Shown here piece by piece: positions 1 through 7,842 of a DNA stretch of 64,000 nucleotides. The stretch lies in assembly GCF_009936235.1 (NCBI RefSeq), contig NZ_AP022314.1, positions 2,046,001 to 2,110,000 on the forward strand, given 5' to 3'. Source of the DNA: Mycobacterium xenopi. Lineage in GTDB: Bacteria > Actinomycetota > Actinomycetes > Mycobacteriales > Mycobacteriaceae. The notes under the pieces were generated by a model, which was not told the origin of the DNA, did no database searches, and worked only from the letters and a program-made list of their open reading frames with translations. Both the position numbers and the translations under genes were made by a program. The stretch's first letter is position 1; the number at the start of each line of letters is the position of its first letter.

Positions 1-2
1 TA

Positions 3-1325
3 GCGGTCCGGGTTATCGTCGATGGCACCTGGGGCTTCGCCTCGCACGCGGAGCTGGTGCCGGACGTCGCAGCCGACACCGCGCGGCGGGCTGTGCAGGT
101 TGCCACCACGTTGGCCGCGCTGAACGCCGAGCGGGTGGAGCTGGCACCGGAGCCGGTGTATGCCGACGCGACCTGGGTGTCGAGCTACCAGATCGATCCG
201 TTCACCGTGTCCGCGGCCGACAAGATCACCGTGCTGCAAGACTACTCCGGCCGGCTGCTTGCCGCCGACGGGATCGACCATGTGTCGGCCGCGCTAAGCG
301 CGGTCAAGGAACAGACGTTCTACGCCGACACCTTCGGGTCGTCGATCACCCAGCAGCGGGTGCGGGTGATGCCCGTCCTGGAGGCGGTGACGGTCGACAC
401 GGCAACGGGCGGCTTCGACACCATGCGCACACTGGCCCCGCCGACCGCCCGCGGCTGGGAGGTGGTGGCCGGCGACGAGGTGTGGAACTGGAGCGACGAG
501 CTCGCGCAGATACCGTCGTTGCTGGCCGAAAAGGTCAAGGCGCCCAGCGTGACACCGGGGCCGAGCGATTTGGTGATCGACCCGACCAACCTGTGGCTGA
601 CCATCCATGAGTCGATCGGTCACGCCACCGAATACGATCGCGCCATCGGTTACGAATCCGCTTACGCGGGCACCTCGTTCGCCACACCGGACAAGCTGGG
701 CAAGCTGCGGTATGGTTCGTCGGTGATGAACGTGACCGCCGACCGCACCGTCGAATTCGGCTTGGCCAGTGTCGGTTACGACGACGAAGGCGTGGCCGCG
801 CAGAGCTGGGATCTGGTGCGCGACGGGATCTTCGTCGGCTATCAGCTCGACCGGGTGTTCGCCCGGCGGCTCGGGCAGCCCCGGTCCAACGGCTGCTCGT
901 ATGCCGATTCGCCGCACCATGTTCCGATCCAGCGGATGGCCAACGTGTCCCTGCAGCCCGGTGTCGAGGACCTCAGCACCGATGACCTGATCGGCCGAGT
1001 CGACGACGGCATCTATATCGTCGGCGACAAATCATGGTCAATTGACATGCAGCGCTACAACTTCCAGTTCACCGGTCAGCGGTTCTTCCGGATCCGTGGC
1101 GGCCGCCTCGACGGCCAGCTGCGTGACGTCGCCTACCAGGCCACCACCACCGACTTCTGGAACTCCATGGAAGCCGTTGGCGGGCCGTCGACCTGGCGAT
1201 TAGGCGGCGCCTTCAACTGCGGCAAGGCGCAACCCGGCCAGGTGGCAGCGGTCAGCCACGGCTGCCCGTCGGCGCTGTTCCGCGGTGTCAACGTGCTCAA
1301 CACCCGCACCGAGACCGGCCGATGA
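3..1325 (+). CDS. tldD: TldD-like metalloprotease subunit (5' end cut by window)
   Basis: This is the C-terminal part, about 440 residues, of a TldD-family protein, one half of the TldD/TldE (PmbA) zinc protease that trims or degrades peptides in the cytoplasm. The frame is open to the window edge, so the GTG at 57 is not the true start; the residues before it (VRVIVDGTWGFAS) fit the conserved TldD N-terminal core. The zinc-binding signature HESIGH (HExxxH) is encoded near 607. The stop overlaps the ATG of the next gene as ATGA, so the two subunits are translationally coupled, as expected for an obligate heterodimer. Mycobacterium tuberculosis has the same pair next to a CMD-like gene, which matches the order here. 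Confidence 0.93.
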   Translation, partial: AVRVIVDGTWGFASHAELVPDVAADTARRAVQVATTLAALNAERVELAPEPVYADATWVSSYQIDPFTVSAADKITVLQDYSGRLLAADGIDHVSAALSAVKEQTFYADTFGSSITQQRVRVMPVLEAVTVDTATGGFDTMRTLAPPTARGWEVVAGDEVWNWSDELAQIPSLLAEKVKAPSVTPGPSDLVIDPTNLWLTIHESIGHATEYDRAIGYESAYAGTSFATPDKLGKLRYGSSVMNVTADRTVEFGLASVGYDDEGVAAQSWDLVRDGIFVGYQLDRVFARRLGQPRSNGCSYADSPHHVPIQRMANVSLQPGVEDLSTDDLIGRVDDGIYIVGDKSWSIDMQRYNFQFTGQRFFRIRGGRLDGQLRDVAYQATTTDFWNSMEAVGGPSTWRLGGAFNCGKAQPGQVAAVSHGCPSALFRGVNVLNTRTETGR

Positions 1326-2683
1326 TTCACGCGTCCCGGGTTGTCGATCTCGTGCTGGAAGCCGCCCGCGCCGACGAGACCATCGTCTTGGTCACCGACC
1401 GCACCGAGGCGTCACTGCGTTGGGCGAACAACTCGATGACCACCAACGGGGTGTCGACCAGCCGCGGCACCACAGTGATTTCCATTCTGCGCGACGGGGA
1501 TAGCGCGCAGGTCGGCTCGCTACGATCGACGGAGGTCGACCCGTCGGTGATTCCCCCGCTGGTGGCGGCGTCGGTGGAGGCTGCTCGCTCCGCGCCGAGA
1601 GCGCGCGACGCCGCGCCCCTGCTCACCGGTAGCGGTGCGCCGGACGATTGGGATGCTCCGGTGCCGGGCACCGGGGCCGAGGTGTTCGCCGGCGTCGCGG
1701 ACTCGTTGAGCCGCGGGTTTCGCGGCGCCGACCAGCTGTACGGGTTTGCCCATCATGTGGTGGAGACGACGTTGCTGGCGTCCTCGGCTGGGTTGCGGCG
1801 GCGCCATACCCAGCCGACCGGCTCGGTGGAGATCAATGCCAAACGTGACACGGCCAGCGCGTGGGCAGGTGTCGGCACGCCCGATTTCGCCGATGTGCCA
1901 ACGGATTTGTTGCTCGAGCAACTTTCCACCCGACTGGCCTGGGCAGCGCGAACCGTCGAGTTGCCCGCCGGTCGTTACGAGACGATCATGCCTCCGTCGA
2001 CGGTGGCCGACATGATGATCTACCTGGCCTGGACGATGAGCGGCCGGGGGGCGCAGGAAGGCCGGACAGCGTTTTCGGCGCCCGGCGGCGGCACTCGGGT
2101 GGGGGAGCGGCTGACCGATCTGCCGTTGACGCTGTACTCCGATCCGTTGGCGCCCGGGCTGGCCTGTTCGCCGTTCGTCGCGACCAGCGCCTCGTCCGAG
2201 ACGGTGTCGGTGTTCGACAACGGGATGGATATCGAGCAAGTGGATTGGATCCGGGACGGAGTGATCAACGCGCTGGCCTACCCGCGGGCCGCCGCCGCGG
2301 AGTTCGGCGCGCCCGTCGCGGTGGCAGCCGACAACCTGCTGATGACCGGCGGCAGCGCCGCGCTGGACGAAATGGTCGCCAGCACCGAGCGCGGACTGTT
2401 GTTGACGACGCTGTGGTACATCCGCGAGGTCGACCCCACCACGCTGCTGTTGACCGGCCTGACCCGCGACGGCGTTTACCTGGTCGAGGACGGGGCGGTG
2501 ACGGCCGCGGTCAACAACTTCCGGTTCAACGAGAGCCCGCTCGACTTGTTGCGCCGGGCCACCCAGGCCGGTGTCAGCGAGGTGACGCTGCCGCGGGAGT
2601 GGGGCGATTGGGCCACCCGGGCGGCGATGCCGTCGCTGCGGATACCGGACTTTCACATGTCGTCGGTGAGCCAGGCGCAATAA
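1322..2683 (+). CDS. pmbA: PmbA/TldE-like protease partner subunit
   Basis: This 453-residue protein belongs to the PmbA/TldE half of the TldD-TldE complex. It is full length for the family and lacks the HExxxH motif of its partner, as PmbA/TldE members do; the subunit shapes the chamber while TldD carries the metal. Recognisable family blocks are the N-terminal RWANNSMTTNG segment and the C-terminal GVYLVEDG and NNFRFNESPLDLL segments, which mirror the same regions of TldD. The ATG overlaps the tldD stop by four bases. No frame damage is seen. Confidence 0.92.
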   Translation: MIHASRVVDLVLEAARADETIVLVTDRTEASLRWANNSMTTNGVSTSRGTTVISILRDGDSAQVGSLRSTEVDPSVIPPLVAASVEAARSAPRARDAAPLLTGSGAPDDWDAPVPGTGAEVFAGVADSLSRGFRGADQLYGFAHHVVETTLLASSAGLRRRHTQPTGSVEINAKRDTASAWAGVGTPDFADVPTDLLLEQLSTRLAWAARTVELPAGRYETIMPPSTVADMMIYLAWTMSGRGAQEGRTAFSAPGGGTRVGERLTDLPLTLYSDPLAPGLACSPFVATSASSETVSVFDNGMDIEQVDWIRDGVINALAYPRAAAAEFGAPVAVAADNLLMTGGSAALDEMVASTERGLLLTTLWYIREVDPTTLLLTGLTRDGVYLVEDGAVTAAVNNFRFNESPLDLLRRATQAGVSEVTLPREWGDWATRAAMPSLRIPDFHMSSVSQAQ

Positions 2684-2690
2684 TGCTCCG

Positions 2691-3533
2691 ATGAACGTGC
2701 GCGACGAGCTGACACGGTTGGTGTCGCTCTCACCGGGCGACGGCCGGGTGACGGCCCTGGTCCGCCGGGTGTGCGGACAGGCGTTGTCGTTGCCGCCGTT
2801 GCCCGCCGCGGTGGCGGTGAGCGAGCCAGAGTCGGATGCCGAAGCTGTGATCGCGTCTTTCGCCGAGCAGTTCAGCATCGACGTCTCCGGGATCGGCGAC
2901 CAACACCGGTCACAGCTATGGTTTGCCCTGGCAGACAAGGCTTTTGGGGTTGTCGTACAGACCTATATCGCTGACTTCGTGCCCAGGGTGCGGGCCGGGT
3001 TGGAAGCGCTCGACGTCGGCCACGAGTACGTGGAGTGGTTGGGTGGCGTCAGGGCATGGGATCATTGCACCGATCCGGGCGACGCGGTATTGAATCGGTT
3101 TTTGCCTGCGGTGGCGCGGATGCGCGCACTCGACCCGCTGACCTCCGAGGTGGTTCGGCTGCGTGGTGCGGCGCAGCACAACTGCAGGCTTTGCAAATCG
3201 CTGCGCGAGACGACGGCATTGGACGCCGGCGGGTCGGAATCGCTGTATGGCGAAATCGAACACTTCGAGAACTCTCGGCTACTAACCGATCGCCAGAAGG
3301 TGGCGCTGCGCTATACCGATGAACTTATCTGGTCGCCGAGCCATATCAGCGCGAAAGTCGCCGCCGAGGTGCGTAGCCACTATTCCGAAGCCGAATCCGT
3401 CGAGTTGACCTTCGACGTTATGCGGAATGCCAGCAACAAGATTGCCGTCGCGCTGGGCGCCGATGCCCCACGGGTCGAGCACGGCACCGAGCGGTATCTG
3501 ATCGATGCCATGGGCCAGACGGTGTTCAGTTGA
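2691..3533 (+). CDS. Carboxymuconolactone decarboxylase/AhpD-like protein
   Basis: This 280-residue protein resembles the hypothetical protein encoded beside tldD/pmbA in M. tuberculosis (Rv2313c in that order, from memory). The C-terminal half has the AhpD/CMD all-helical pattern: RLRGAAQHNCRLCKS gives a CxxC pair (near 3182-3195) of the kind used by alkylhydroperoxidase AhpD for peroxide reduction, followed by a helix with the family spacing. The N-terminal 120 residues are not recognised. It starts 8 bp after the pmbA stop, so it is probably the third gene of the operon. No strong ribosome binding site is visible before the ATG. A thiol-disulfide or peroxidase role is an inference from the CxxC motif; the substrate is unknown. 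Confidence 0.82.
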   Translation: MNVRDELTRLVSLSPGDGRVTALVRRVCGQALSLPPLPAAVAVSEPESDAEAVIASFAEQFSIDVSGIGDQHRSQLWFALADKAFGVVVQTYIADFVPRVRAGLEALDVGHEYVEWLGGVRAWDHCTDPGDAVLNRFLPAVARMRALDPLTSEVVRLRGAAQHNCRLCKSLRETTALDAGGSESLYGEIEHFENSRLLTDRQKVALRYTDELIWSPSHISAKVAAEVRSHYSEAESVELTFDVMRNASNKIAVALGADAPRVEHGTERYLIDAMGQTVFS

Positions 3534-3601
3534 CGCCGTGCGGGGTGGTGTGCGCCGTGCGAGGATTGGTGCCCGCGGGTTGCACGCTGTGACCCCTCGA
3601 T

Positions 3602-3808
3602 ATGCACGGAAGGCCGGTACCGCGAGAAACTATGTCAGCCAAGCAAGCGCAGCACGAGGCCGCCGAGGCCCTGTTTGGAGCCATCATCGCTCTGCTGGAC
3701 AAACATGAGCACGCCCACACGTTGACCGAGGCGGTCGTCGAGGAGCTGGCGCGAGCGTATGCGGCGGTGTCAACCAGTGTCCCGGAGCAGGAAAGATTAG
3801 GACCGTAG
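3602..3808 (+). CDS. Small conserved-type helical protein, function unknown
   Basis: The frame encodes up to 68 residues. The more likely start is the ATG at 3632 (MSAKQAQHEAAEALFG), giving 58 residues, because the ten residues before it look like leader sequence. The product is predicted to be almost entirely helical, acidic and Ala-rich, with no cysteines, signal peptide or membrane segment. Small helical proteins of this kind are common in mycobacteria. I do not recognise a family and assign no function. It lies 68 bp downstream of the CMD-like gene on the same strand. Confidence 0.6.
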   Translation: MHGRPVPRETMSAKQAQHEAAEALFGAIIALLDKHEHAHTLTEAVVEELARAYAAVSTSVPEQERLGP

Positions 3809-3925
3809 GGGCGCGGCAGCTATTCGGCGGCGATCACCGCAATCGGTGCAGCGCCAATATCCCTGGGCAGCAAGATCGTTCGCGCAGCAGGTGACTGTTG
3901 CGTCGGGTGCCAACAGATCAGGCGG

Positions 3926-4243
3926 TCATTGAGGTATCCAGACCGGGCCTTCCCAAATGCCCCATGCCTGATGACCGGGATCCCATCCGACTGGAGGTGT
4001 CCACTGCGACTGGGGAGGTGGCGGCGGCACGTCTGGCGGCGCGAATGGCGGCGCGTACGGTGGCGGGGCTTGGTACCAAGCTGGCACCGGCGGCGGCGGC
4101 TTGCACTCGCCGGTCCACACGTTGCGCGACCAATTGCGGTCGCATTGAGCCGAGCCGACTCCTGGCATGGCCACGGCGAGCGCGGCCATCGACATCACCA
4201 CGGCTGCGAAAACGAGGGCTGGACGACGAACAAACCGCCTCAT
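3926..4243 (-). CDS. Secreted proline-rich small protein
   Basis: The ATG at 4243 is preceded by a strong GGGGAGG ribosome binding site, so it is preferred to the upstream GTG at 4258. The 105-residue product begins MRRFVRRPALVF with a basic N-region, a hydrophobic core and a small-residue cleavage region (VGSAQC), a good Sec signal peptide. The mature part is short: a CDRNW...TGEC segment that could form one disulfide, a proline run (PPPPVPAWYQAPPPY...), and a Trp-rich C-terminus (GWDPGHQAWGIWEGPVW). Mycobacteria carry many such secreted Cys/Pro-rich proteins of unknown role. It is the last backbone gene before the tRNA integration site and is transcribed away from it. Confidence 0.8.
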   Translation of the reverse strand: MRRFVRRPALVFAAVVMSMAALAVAMPGVGSAQCDRNWSRNVWTGECKPPPPVPAWYQAPPPYAPPFAPPDVPPPPPQSQWTPPVGWDPGHQAWGIWEGPVWIPQ

Positions 4244-4379
4244 CACAGACCTCCCCACCGGATGCGTACCTGACCTTGGCTGGTCTCAGCCTATGCCCTG
4301 CGACAACGCCACGGCTAGAATCCGCTACCGGCACGGCGTCACTGCTTGGACGTGTACCCATTTTGCGGAGTTCGGTCCA

Positions 4380-4420
4380 GGGGCGGTAGCTCAGTTGGTT
4401 AGAGCCGCGGACTCATAATC
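4380..4420 (+). repeat. Left attachment-site copy: 5' half of the CAU tRNA gene
   Basis: These 41 bases are identical to 22310-22350, the 5' acceptor strand, D arm and anticodon stem-loop of the intact tRNA. The match stops sharply at both ends. No 3' half follows, so this copy cannot make a tRNA. It is best read as the chromosomal attL left after an element recombined within the anticodon-loop region of the gene. Confidence 0.85.
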
Positions 4421-4763
4421 GGTGTACCTGGGCGTTTGCTGCGTCGGCTAGCGTTGGTGCGGGCGGGCTAACCAGCTTCCAGCTGCGCTGATAGAGCTTG
4501 TCGCGTTGGCCGGAGCTGGATGGGTCTGGGAGCGCTGCGGTACCAACTGCGGTATTGGCTGGTCCGCGGCCTCTATGCGCAGCAACGGCACCATTGCCCT
4601 CTTCTTCAACCTCACCGAAATGGGCTACTCGCATCACCAAACCACTCCCTCGCTAGGCAAGTGCAAGTGCCGGGTGGTCGTGTCCGGAATCCGGTGTAAA
4701 TAGGGAGCACGGGCGTAGGTTCCGGTTCACGACCTGCAAGTCTGCGAAGAAGGAGCAACGCCC
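4421..4763. other. Left end of island, no convincing gene
   Basis: This 343-bp stretch after the att copy holds no convincing gene. Its last part carries the leader of the IS256-type transposase, with AAGGAG before the GTG at 4764. I looked for terminal inverted repeats matching the region after 6107 and did not find a clear pair. Confidence 0.5.
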
Positions 4764-6107
4764 GTGCCAGTTCGAGTATCTGCCACTGACCGTATCCGCA
4801 CCAAAATCGACTCCCTGTTTTCCGAAGATCGGGAGCTGCCGGAAATCCTCGAAGAAGTCGCCCGCCTGGGCGCTCAACTGTTGATGCAGGCGGCCCTGGA
4901 GGCCGAGGTCACCGAGTTCCTCGGCCACCAACGCTACCAACGCGCCGCCGCCTGTCCCGACGCTAACGGCGGCTCACGTAACGGGTATCGGCCGGTGACG
5001 GTCAAAACCACCGCCGGGCCGGTGAAGTTGGAGCGGCCGAAGCTACGCGGTACCACCGCAGCGTTCGCGTCGCGGTTGTTCGGCAAGCACGTGACGAAAA
5101 CCAACGCCCTGGAGACGCTGGTGATCGCGGCGTTCGTGCGCGGCCTGTCCGTGCGGGATGTCGAGGCCACCCTTGCCGAAGCGCTCGGCGATCAGGCCGC
5201 GATCTCAAAGTCGACGGTCTCGGAAGTCTGCAAGGCGATCCGAGCCGAGTATCAGGCGTGGGCGCGCCGCCGACTCGACGAGATCGTGCTGGACTACCTG
5301 TTTTTGGATGCCTCGTTCTTTCGGATGCATCCTGGGTCGCCGGCCGAGCCGGTGTTGGCTGCCTGGGGCATCACCACCGAGGGCAAACCGGTGTTCGTCG
5401 GATTGTCACCTGGGACCGGCGAGTCCACCGACGCGTGGGCCGATTTCCTGACCGATCTGCGCGAACGCGGCCTTGGTACTCCGCTGCTGGTGGTCTCTGA
5501 CGGCGCCAAGGGCCTGATCGCCGCCATCGAACAAATCTACCCAAAAGCGTTGCGCCAGAGGTGTCTTATTCATCGGCTCCGAAACGTGCTCGCCAAGATT
5601 CCCACCGGGATGCAAGCCGAGGTCCGCGACGGCTACTGGACGATTTTCGACACCACCGACCTCGGCATCGAAGCGGGACCCCAGCTGGTTGAGATCGTCG
5701 ACAACCGGATCGAGGCGTTCGCCGCCAAGTACGCCGACCTCTACCCGGCGGCCATGCGGATCCTGCTTACCGACAAAGCAGGGCTGACAGCCTATCTGCG
5801 GTTCCCGGTCGAACACCATGGGCGCGTTCGACATTCGAATTTCATTGAACGATCCTTTGGGGAGACCAAGCGGCGCACCAAGGTCATCGGCCGATTCCCC
5901 GGCGAAACCAGCGCCATCAGCCTGGTTTGGGCCGTGCTTGATCGCGCCTCGGCCGGCTGGCGCGGTCTGACCATGACACCGGTCGGCACCCGGCTGCTAC
6001 AAGACCTACGCCGGTCACTGCTCGACCCACCCCGTGAACTGCGGCCGTCGCCCTCCGCCACCAGTGGCGACATCGACCAGGCCGGTCCCATCTCAGCCAC
6101 CGCGTAG
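4764..6107 (+). CDS. IS256-family (mutator-type) transposase
   Basis: This is a full-length 447-residue transposase of the IS256/Mutator family. The catalytic triad is visible: Asp in YLFLDASFFRM, Asp in LLVVSDGAKG, and Glu in SNFIERSFGETKRR, with the family CLIHRLRN helix after the second Asp. The N-terminal domain (LLMQAALEAEVTEFLGHQRY, NGGSRNGYR) is typical. The GTG start follows AAGGAG at a suitable distance. The frame is intact, so it may be active. It differs from the IS1081-like IS256-family protein at 22577, so two unrelated insertions of the same broad family are present. Terminal repeats were not resolved. Confidence 0.93.
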   Translation: MPVRVSATDRIRTKIDSLFSEDRELPEILEEVARLGAQLLMQAALEAEVTEFLGHQRYQRAAACPDANGGSRNGYRPVTVKTTAGPVKLERPKLRGTTAAFASRLFGKHVTKTNALETLVIAAFVRGLSVRDVEATLAEALGDQAAISKSTVSEVCKAIRAEYQAWARRRLDEIVLDYLFLDASFFRMHPGSPAEPVLAAWGITTEGKPVFVGLSPGTGESTDAWADFLTDLRERGLGTPLLVVSDGAKGLIAAIEQIYPKALRQRCLIHRLRNVLAKIPTGMQAEVRDGYWTIFDTTDLGIEAGPQLVEIVDNRIEAFAAKYADLYPAAMRILLTDKAGLTAYLRFPVEHHGRVRHSNFIERSFGETKRRTKVIGRFPGETSAISLVWAVLDRASAGWRGLTMTPVGTRLLQDLRRSLLDPPRELRPSPSATSGDIDQAGPISATA

Positions 6108-6154
6108 CGACCTCGGTCGCGACGCCGCTACGTCTCCAGGCAGGAGGGCAGCTG

Positions 6155-6643
6155 TTACCGCTGGCCTTGATGGTTGGCGGTGACCAGGTCGATCGGTGGA
6201 ATGTAGCCGGTGATGCTGTTGATGGTGCGATGCAGGCCGTGGTGCAGCGCGCCGATGTCGCAGCGGGCCAATCCGCCAGCAGCGGCTATGACGTGTTCGG
6301 CGGTGAACGCCAAATCGTTGATGGTTCCGAGGATGCGGCGGTCGGCGGTCTTGGCCACGGCCACCTGCTGGGGATCGAGTTCGCCGAGCGTGTCGACGGG
6401 CAGGTGTTCGGCTTGCAGCGCGGCCTGGATCGCCGAGACGACAGGCGGGCCGATCGGTCGCAACCCGGCAGCGGTGACGTTCGGCATGAACACCGAGAAC
6501 AAGGTGCCGGCGTGGGTCACCAGCAGGCATTTGCGTCGGTCGATCCAGACCAAGTGGGCGTAGAAGTCCTGCTGGCTGGCTTGGCCAATGGCCGGCTCAG
6601 ACACCCGCAGCAGCGTCAACACCTTGGCGGTGCATCGCAGCAT
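6155..6643 (-). CDS. DUF6933-family protein
   Basis: The product has about 162 residues; ATG at 6643 is used, with an adjacent GTG at 6646 possible. The N-terminal segment MLRCTAKVLTLLRV, the block FYAHLVWIDRRKCLLVTHAGTLFSVFMP and the C-terminal HHGLHRTINSITGYIPPID match the pattern I know for DUF6933, a small cytoplasmic family of unknown function often found near mobile DNA. No catalytic motif, signal peptide or membrane segment is visible. It is divergent from the conserved hypothetical gene at 6724 with about 80 bp between them, so they may share a regulatory region. Confidence 0.75.
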   Translation of the reverse strand: MLRCTAKVLTLLRVSEPAIGQASQQDFYAHLVWIDRRKCLLVTHAGTLFSVFMPNVTAAGLRPIGPPVVSAIQAALQAEHLPVDTLGELDPQQVAVAKTADRRILGTINDLAFTAEHVIAAAGGLARCDIGALHHGLHRTINSITGYIPPIDLVTANHQGQR

Positions 6644-6723
6644 CACGAGTCATGATCGTAGGCAGAGCCACCGGCGATCGGTAGGAAAGAACGGTTGGCG
6701 GTGCGCCGGTACAGTGTGGCGAC

Positions 6724-7308
6724 GTGTTGGTTGCTGATCTGGGTCACTTCCTCGACATGCCGCACGACGCTTCGGGTCCCGCGCGGCGCCTCGCGCAGCA
6801 TTTGGGCGACATTGTCCGGGCGGGTACCGCCGGCGAGGTCGGTGATCCGTGGGTGTCGGCATTGCCGTGTCGGCGCCGACCGGCCCACAAGCGCTGCCCC
6901 GGACGGATGACCATTGCCATCGTGGGGGCCGAGGCGTCCGCGCCCATCCGATGGTGGTGCAGCGTCTGTGAGGACGAGGGGGTGATCAGCAACTGGGCAG
7001 ACTCCCCATACGACCTGCGCCGCCGCCGGCTCAGCGTTGCCAGCGACGTGGACGAGGTCATCGTCAGCGACGAGACCGCCGCCGCGTTACGCGAGCTGAC
7101 GTCGCTCGACCCCGACTGTGAGCGACTGGTCTTTGGCATGCGCGCCCACCCCGACGGCGCTGCCTTGCTGACCAGTGCAGACGACCTGGAGGAACTGATC
7201 GGATTCGTGGCCGCCGAAGCCAACCACGAACCCAACCGGCGCCGCCAAGACCGCCTCGACGCCGCGTTTAACGTACTGACCGAAGCCGCCCGAACCCTCT
7301 ACAGCTGA
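6724..7308 (+). CDS. Conserved hypothetical protein with CxxC segment
   Basis: The 194-residue frame starts with GTG at 6724, but the reading frame is open back to a stop at 6682, so the exact start is unsure. The opening VADLGHFLDMP and the region ALPCRRRPAHKRCPG followed by WWCSVCEDEGVISNW suggest a metal-binding or redox Cys cluster (C..C, then CxxC). The rest is helical with many charged residues. I recognise it only as a mycobacterial/actinobacterial hypothetical family. It is divergent from the DUF6933 gene within the island. Function not assigned. Confidence 0.6.
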   Translation: MLVADLGHFLDMPHDASGPARRLAQHLGDIVRAGTAGEVGDPWVSALPCRRRPAHKRCPGRMTIAIVGAEASAPIRWWCSVCEDEGVISNWADSPYDLRRRRLSVASDVDEVIVSDETAAALRELTSLDPDCERLVFGMRAHPDGAALLTSADDLEELIGFVAAEANHEPNRRRQDRLDAAFNVLTEAARTLYS

Positions 7309-7644
7309 ACATCTCTCGGCACTGCAGTGTCGGTGCCCTGAGGCAGCGTCGGTGCCCTGAGGCTGCCAAAGCATCTGGAGCCCGCTGAACAGAAACCCGC
7401 CCCGTTATCCTCGACACCCCATGAGGAGCAACTGTGGGCGGCGGGCCTGCCGCCTGAGTTCCTAGCCCGTATGCTGACGGCGAAGCCGCGAACCGGCCGG
7501 TTGCTTTTACACCAACTTTCGGACGCGAACTGCCGGGTTTGCGGTGGTTCGGTGGGCTGTGATAGCTCGGCACGGAGCCGACGTGAATGTCGCCGGTGCA
7601 ATGCATTGAGGTCGGCGACAGCTGCCTGGCAAGCCGGTCGCGGG
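7309..7644. other. Gene-poor stretch with a 19-bp tandem repeat
   Basis: No convincing coding frame is seen. A tandem duplication occurs at 7329-7347 and 7348-7366: GTCGGTGCCCTGAGGCAGC and the same with T for A at the third-last base. A short plus-strand frame (7471-7755) overlaps the antisense of the 58-aa gene and is not supported. The stretch may be debris of an older insertion. Confidence 0.4.
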
Positions 7645-7821
7645 TCAGCCGTGCCCGCGGAAGATGATCCGCACCATTTTCAGATTGATGCGGACGAAAC
7701 GCCAGAACTGGATGAGAAGGTTCTGACGCATCCGCAGCGTCGCTTGGGTAGGTAGCGGGGCGTCAGCGATGCATTCGGCGGTCCGGAGATCCACCTCCGA
7801 GTAGATGCCGTCGTCGTCCAT
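7645..7821 (-). CDS. Small 58-residue protein downstream of the SQR-like gene
   Basis: ATG at 7821 opens a 58-codon frame ending in TGA at 7645-7647. The peptide begins MDDDGIYSEVDLRTAECIAD, continues APLPTQATLRMRQNLL, and ends with a basic-hydrophobic segment (FWRFVRINLKMVRIIFRGHG). The acidic N-terminus and amphipathic basic C-terminus suggest a small membrane-associated or partner protein. It begins 22 bp after the stop of the SQR-like pseudogene on the same strand, so it was probably in that operon. No family is named with confidence. Confidence 0.6.
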   Translation of the reverse strand: MDDDGIYSEVDLRTAECIADAPLPTQATLRMRQNLLIQFWRFVRINLKMVRIIFRGHG

Positions 7822-7842
7822 GGGGTGCCTTTCACTCTGGGA

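Noticed and set aside
1520..2938. 472-codon open frame on the minus strand opposite pmbA
   Set aside because: High-GC shadow: codon positions mirror pmbA, composition is Arg/His-rich and no family pattern is seen.
3898..4389. 163-codon plus-strand frame over the secreted proline-rich gene
   Set aside because: The minus strand has a signal peptide, a strong ribosome binding site and natural composition; the plus frame has none.
4380..4453. A second tRNA gene
   Set aside because: Only the first 41 bases match; the sequence after 4420 cannot form the 3' anticodon stem, T arm or acceptor strand.
4600..6200. Terminal inverted repeats of the IS256-family element
   Set aside because: I compared the flanks of 4764-6107 by eye and found no pair of convincing length, so no element boundary is given.
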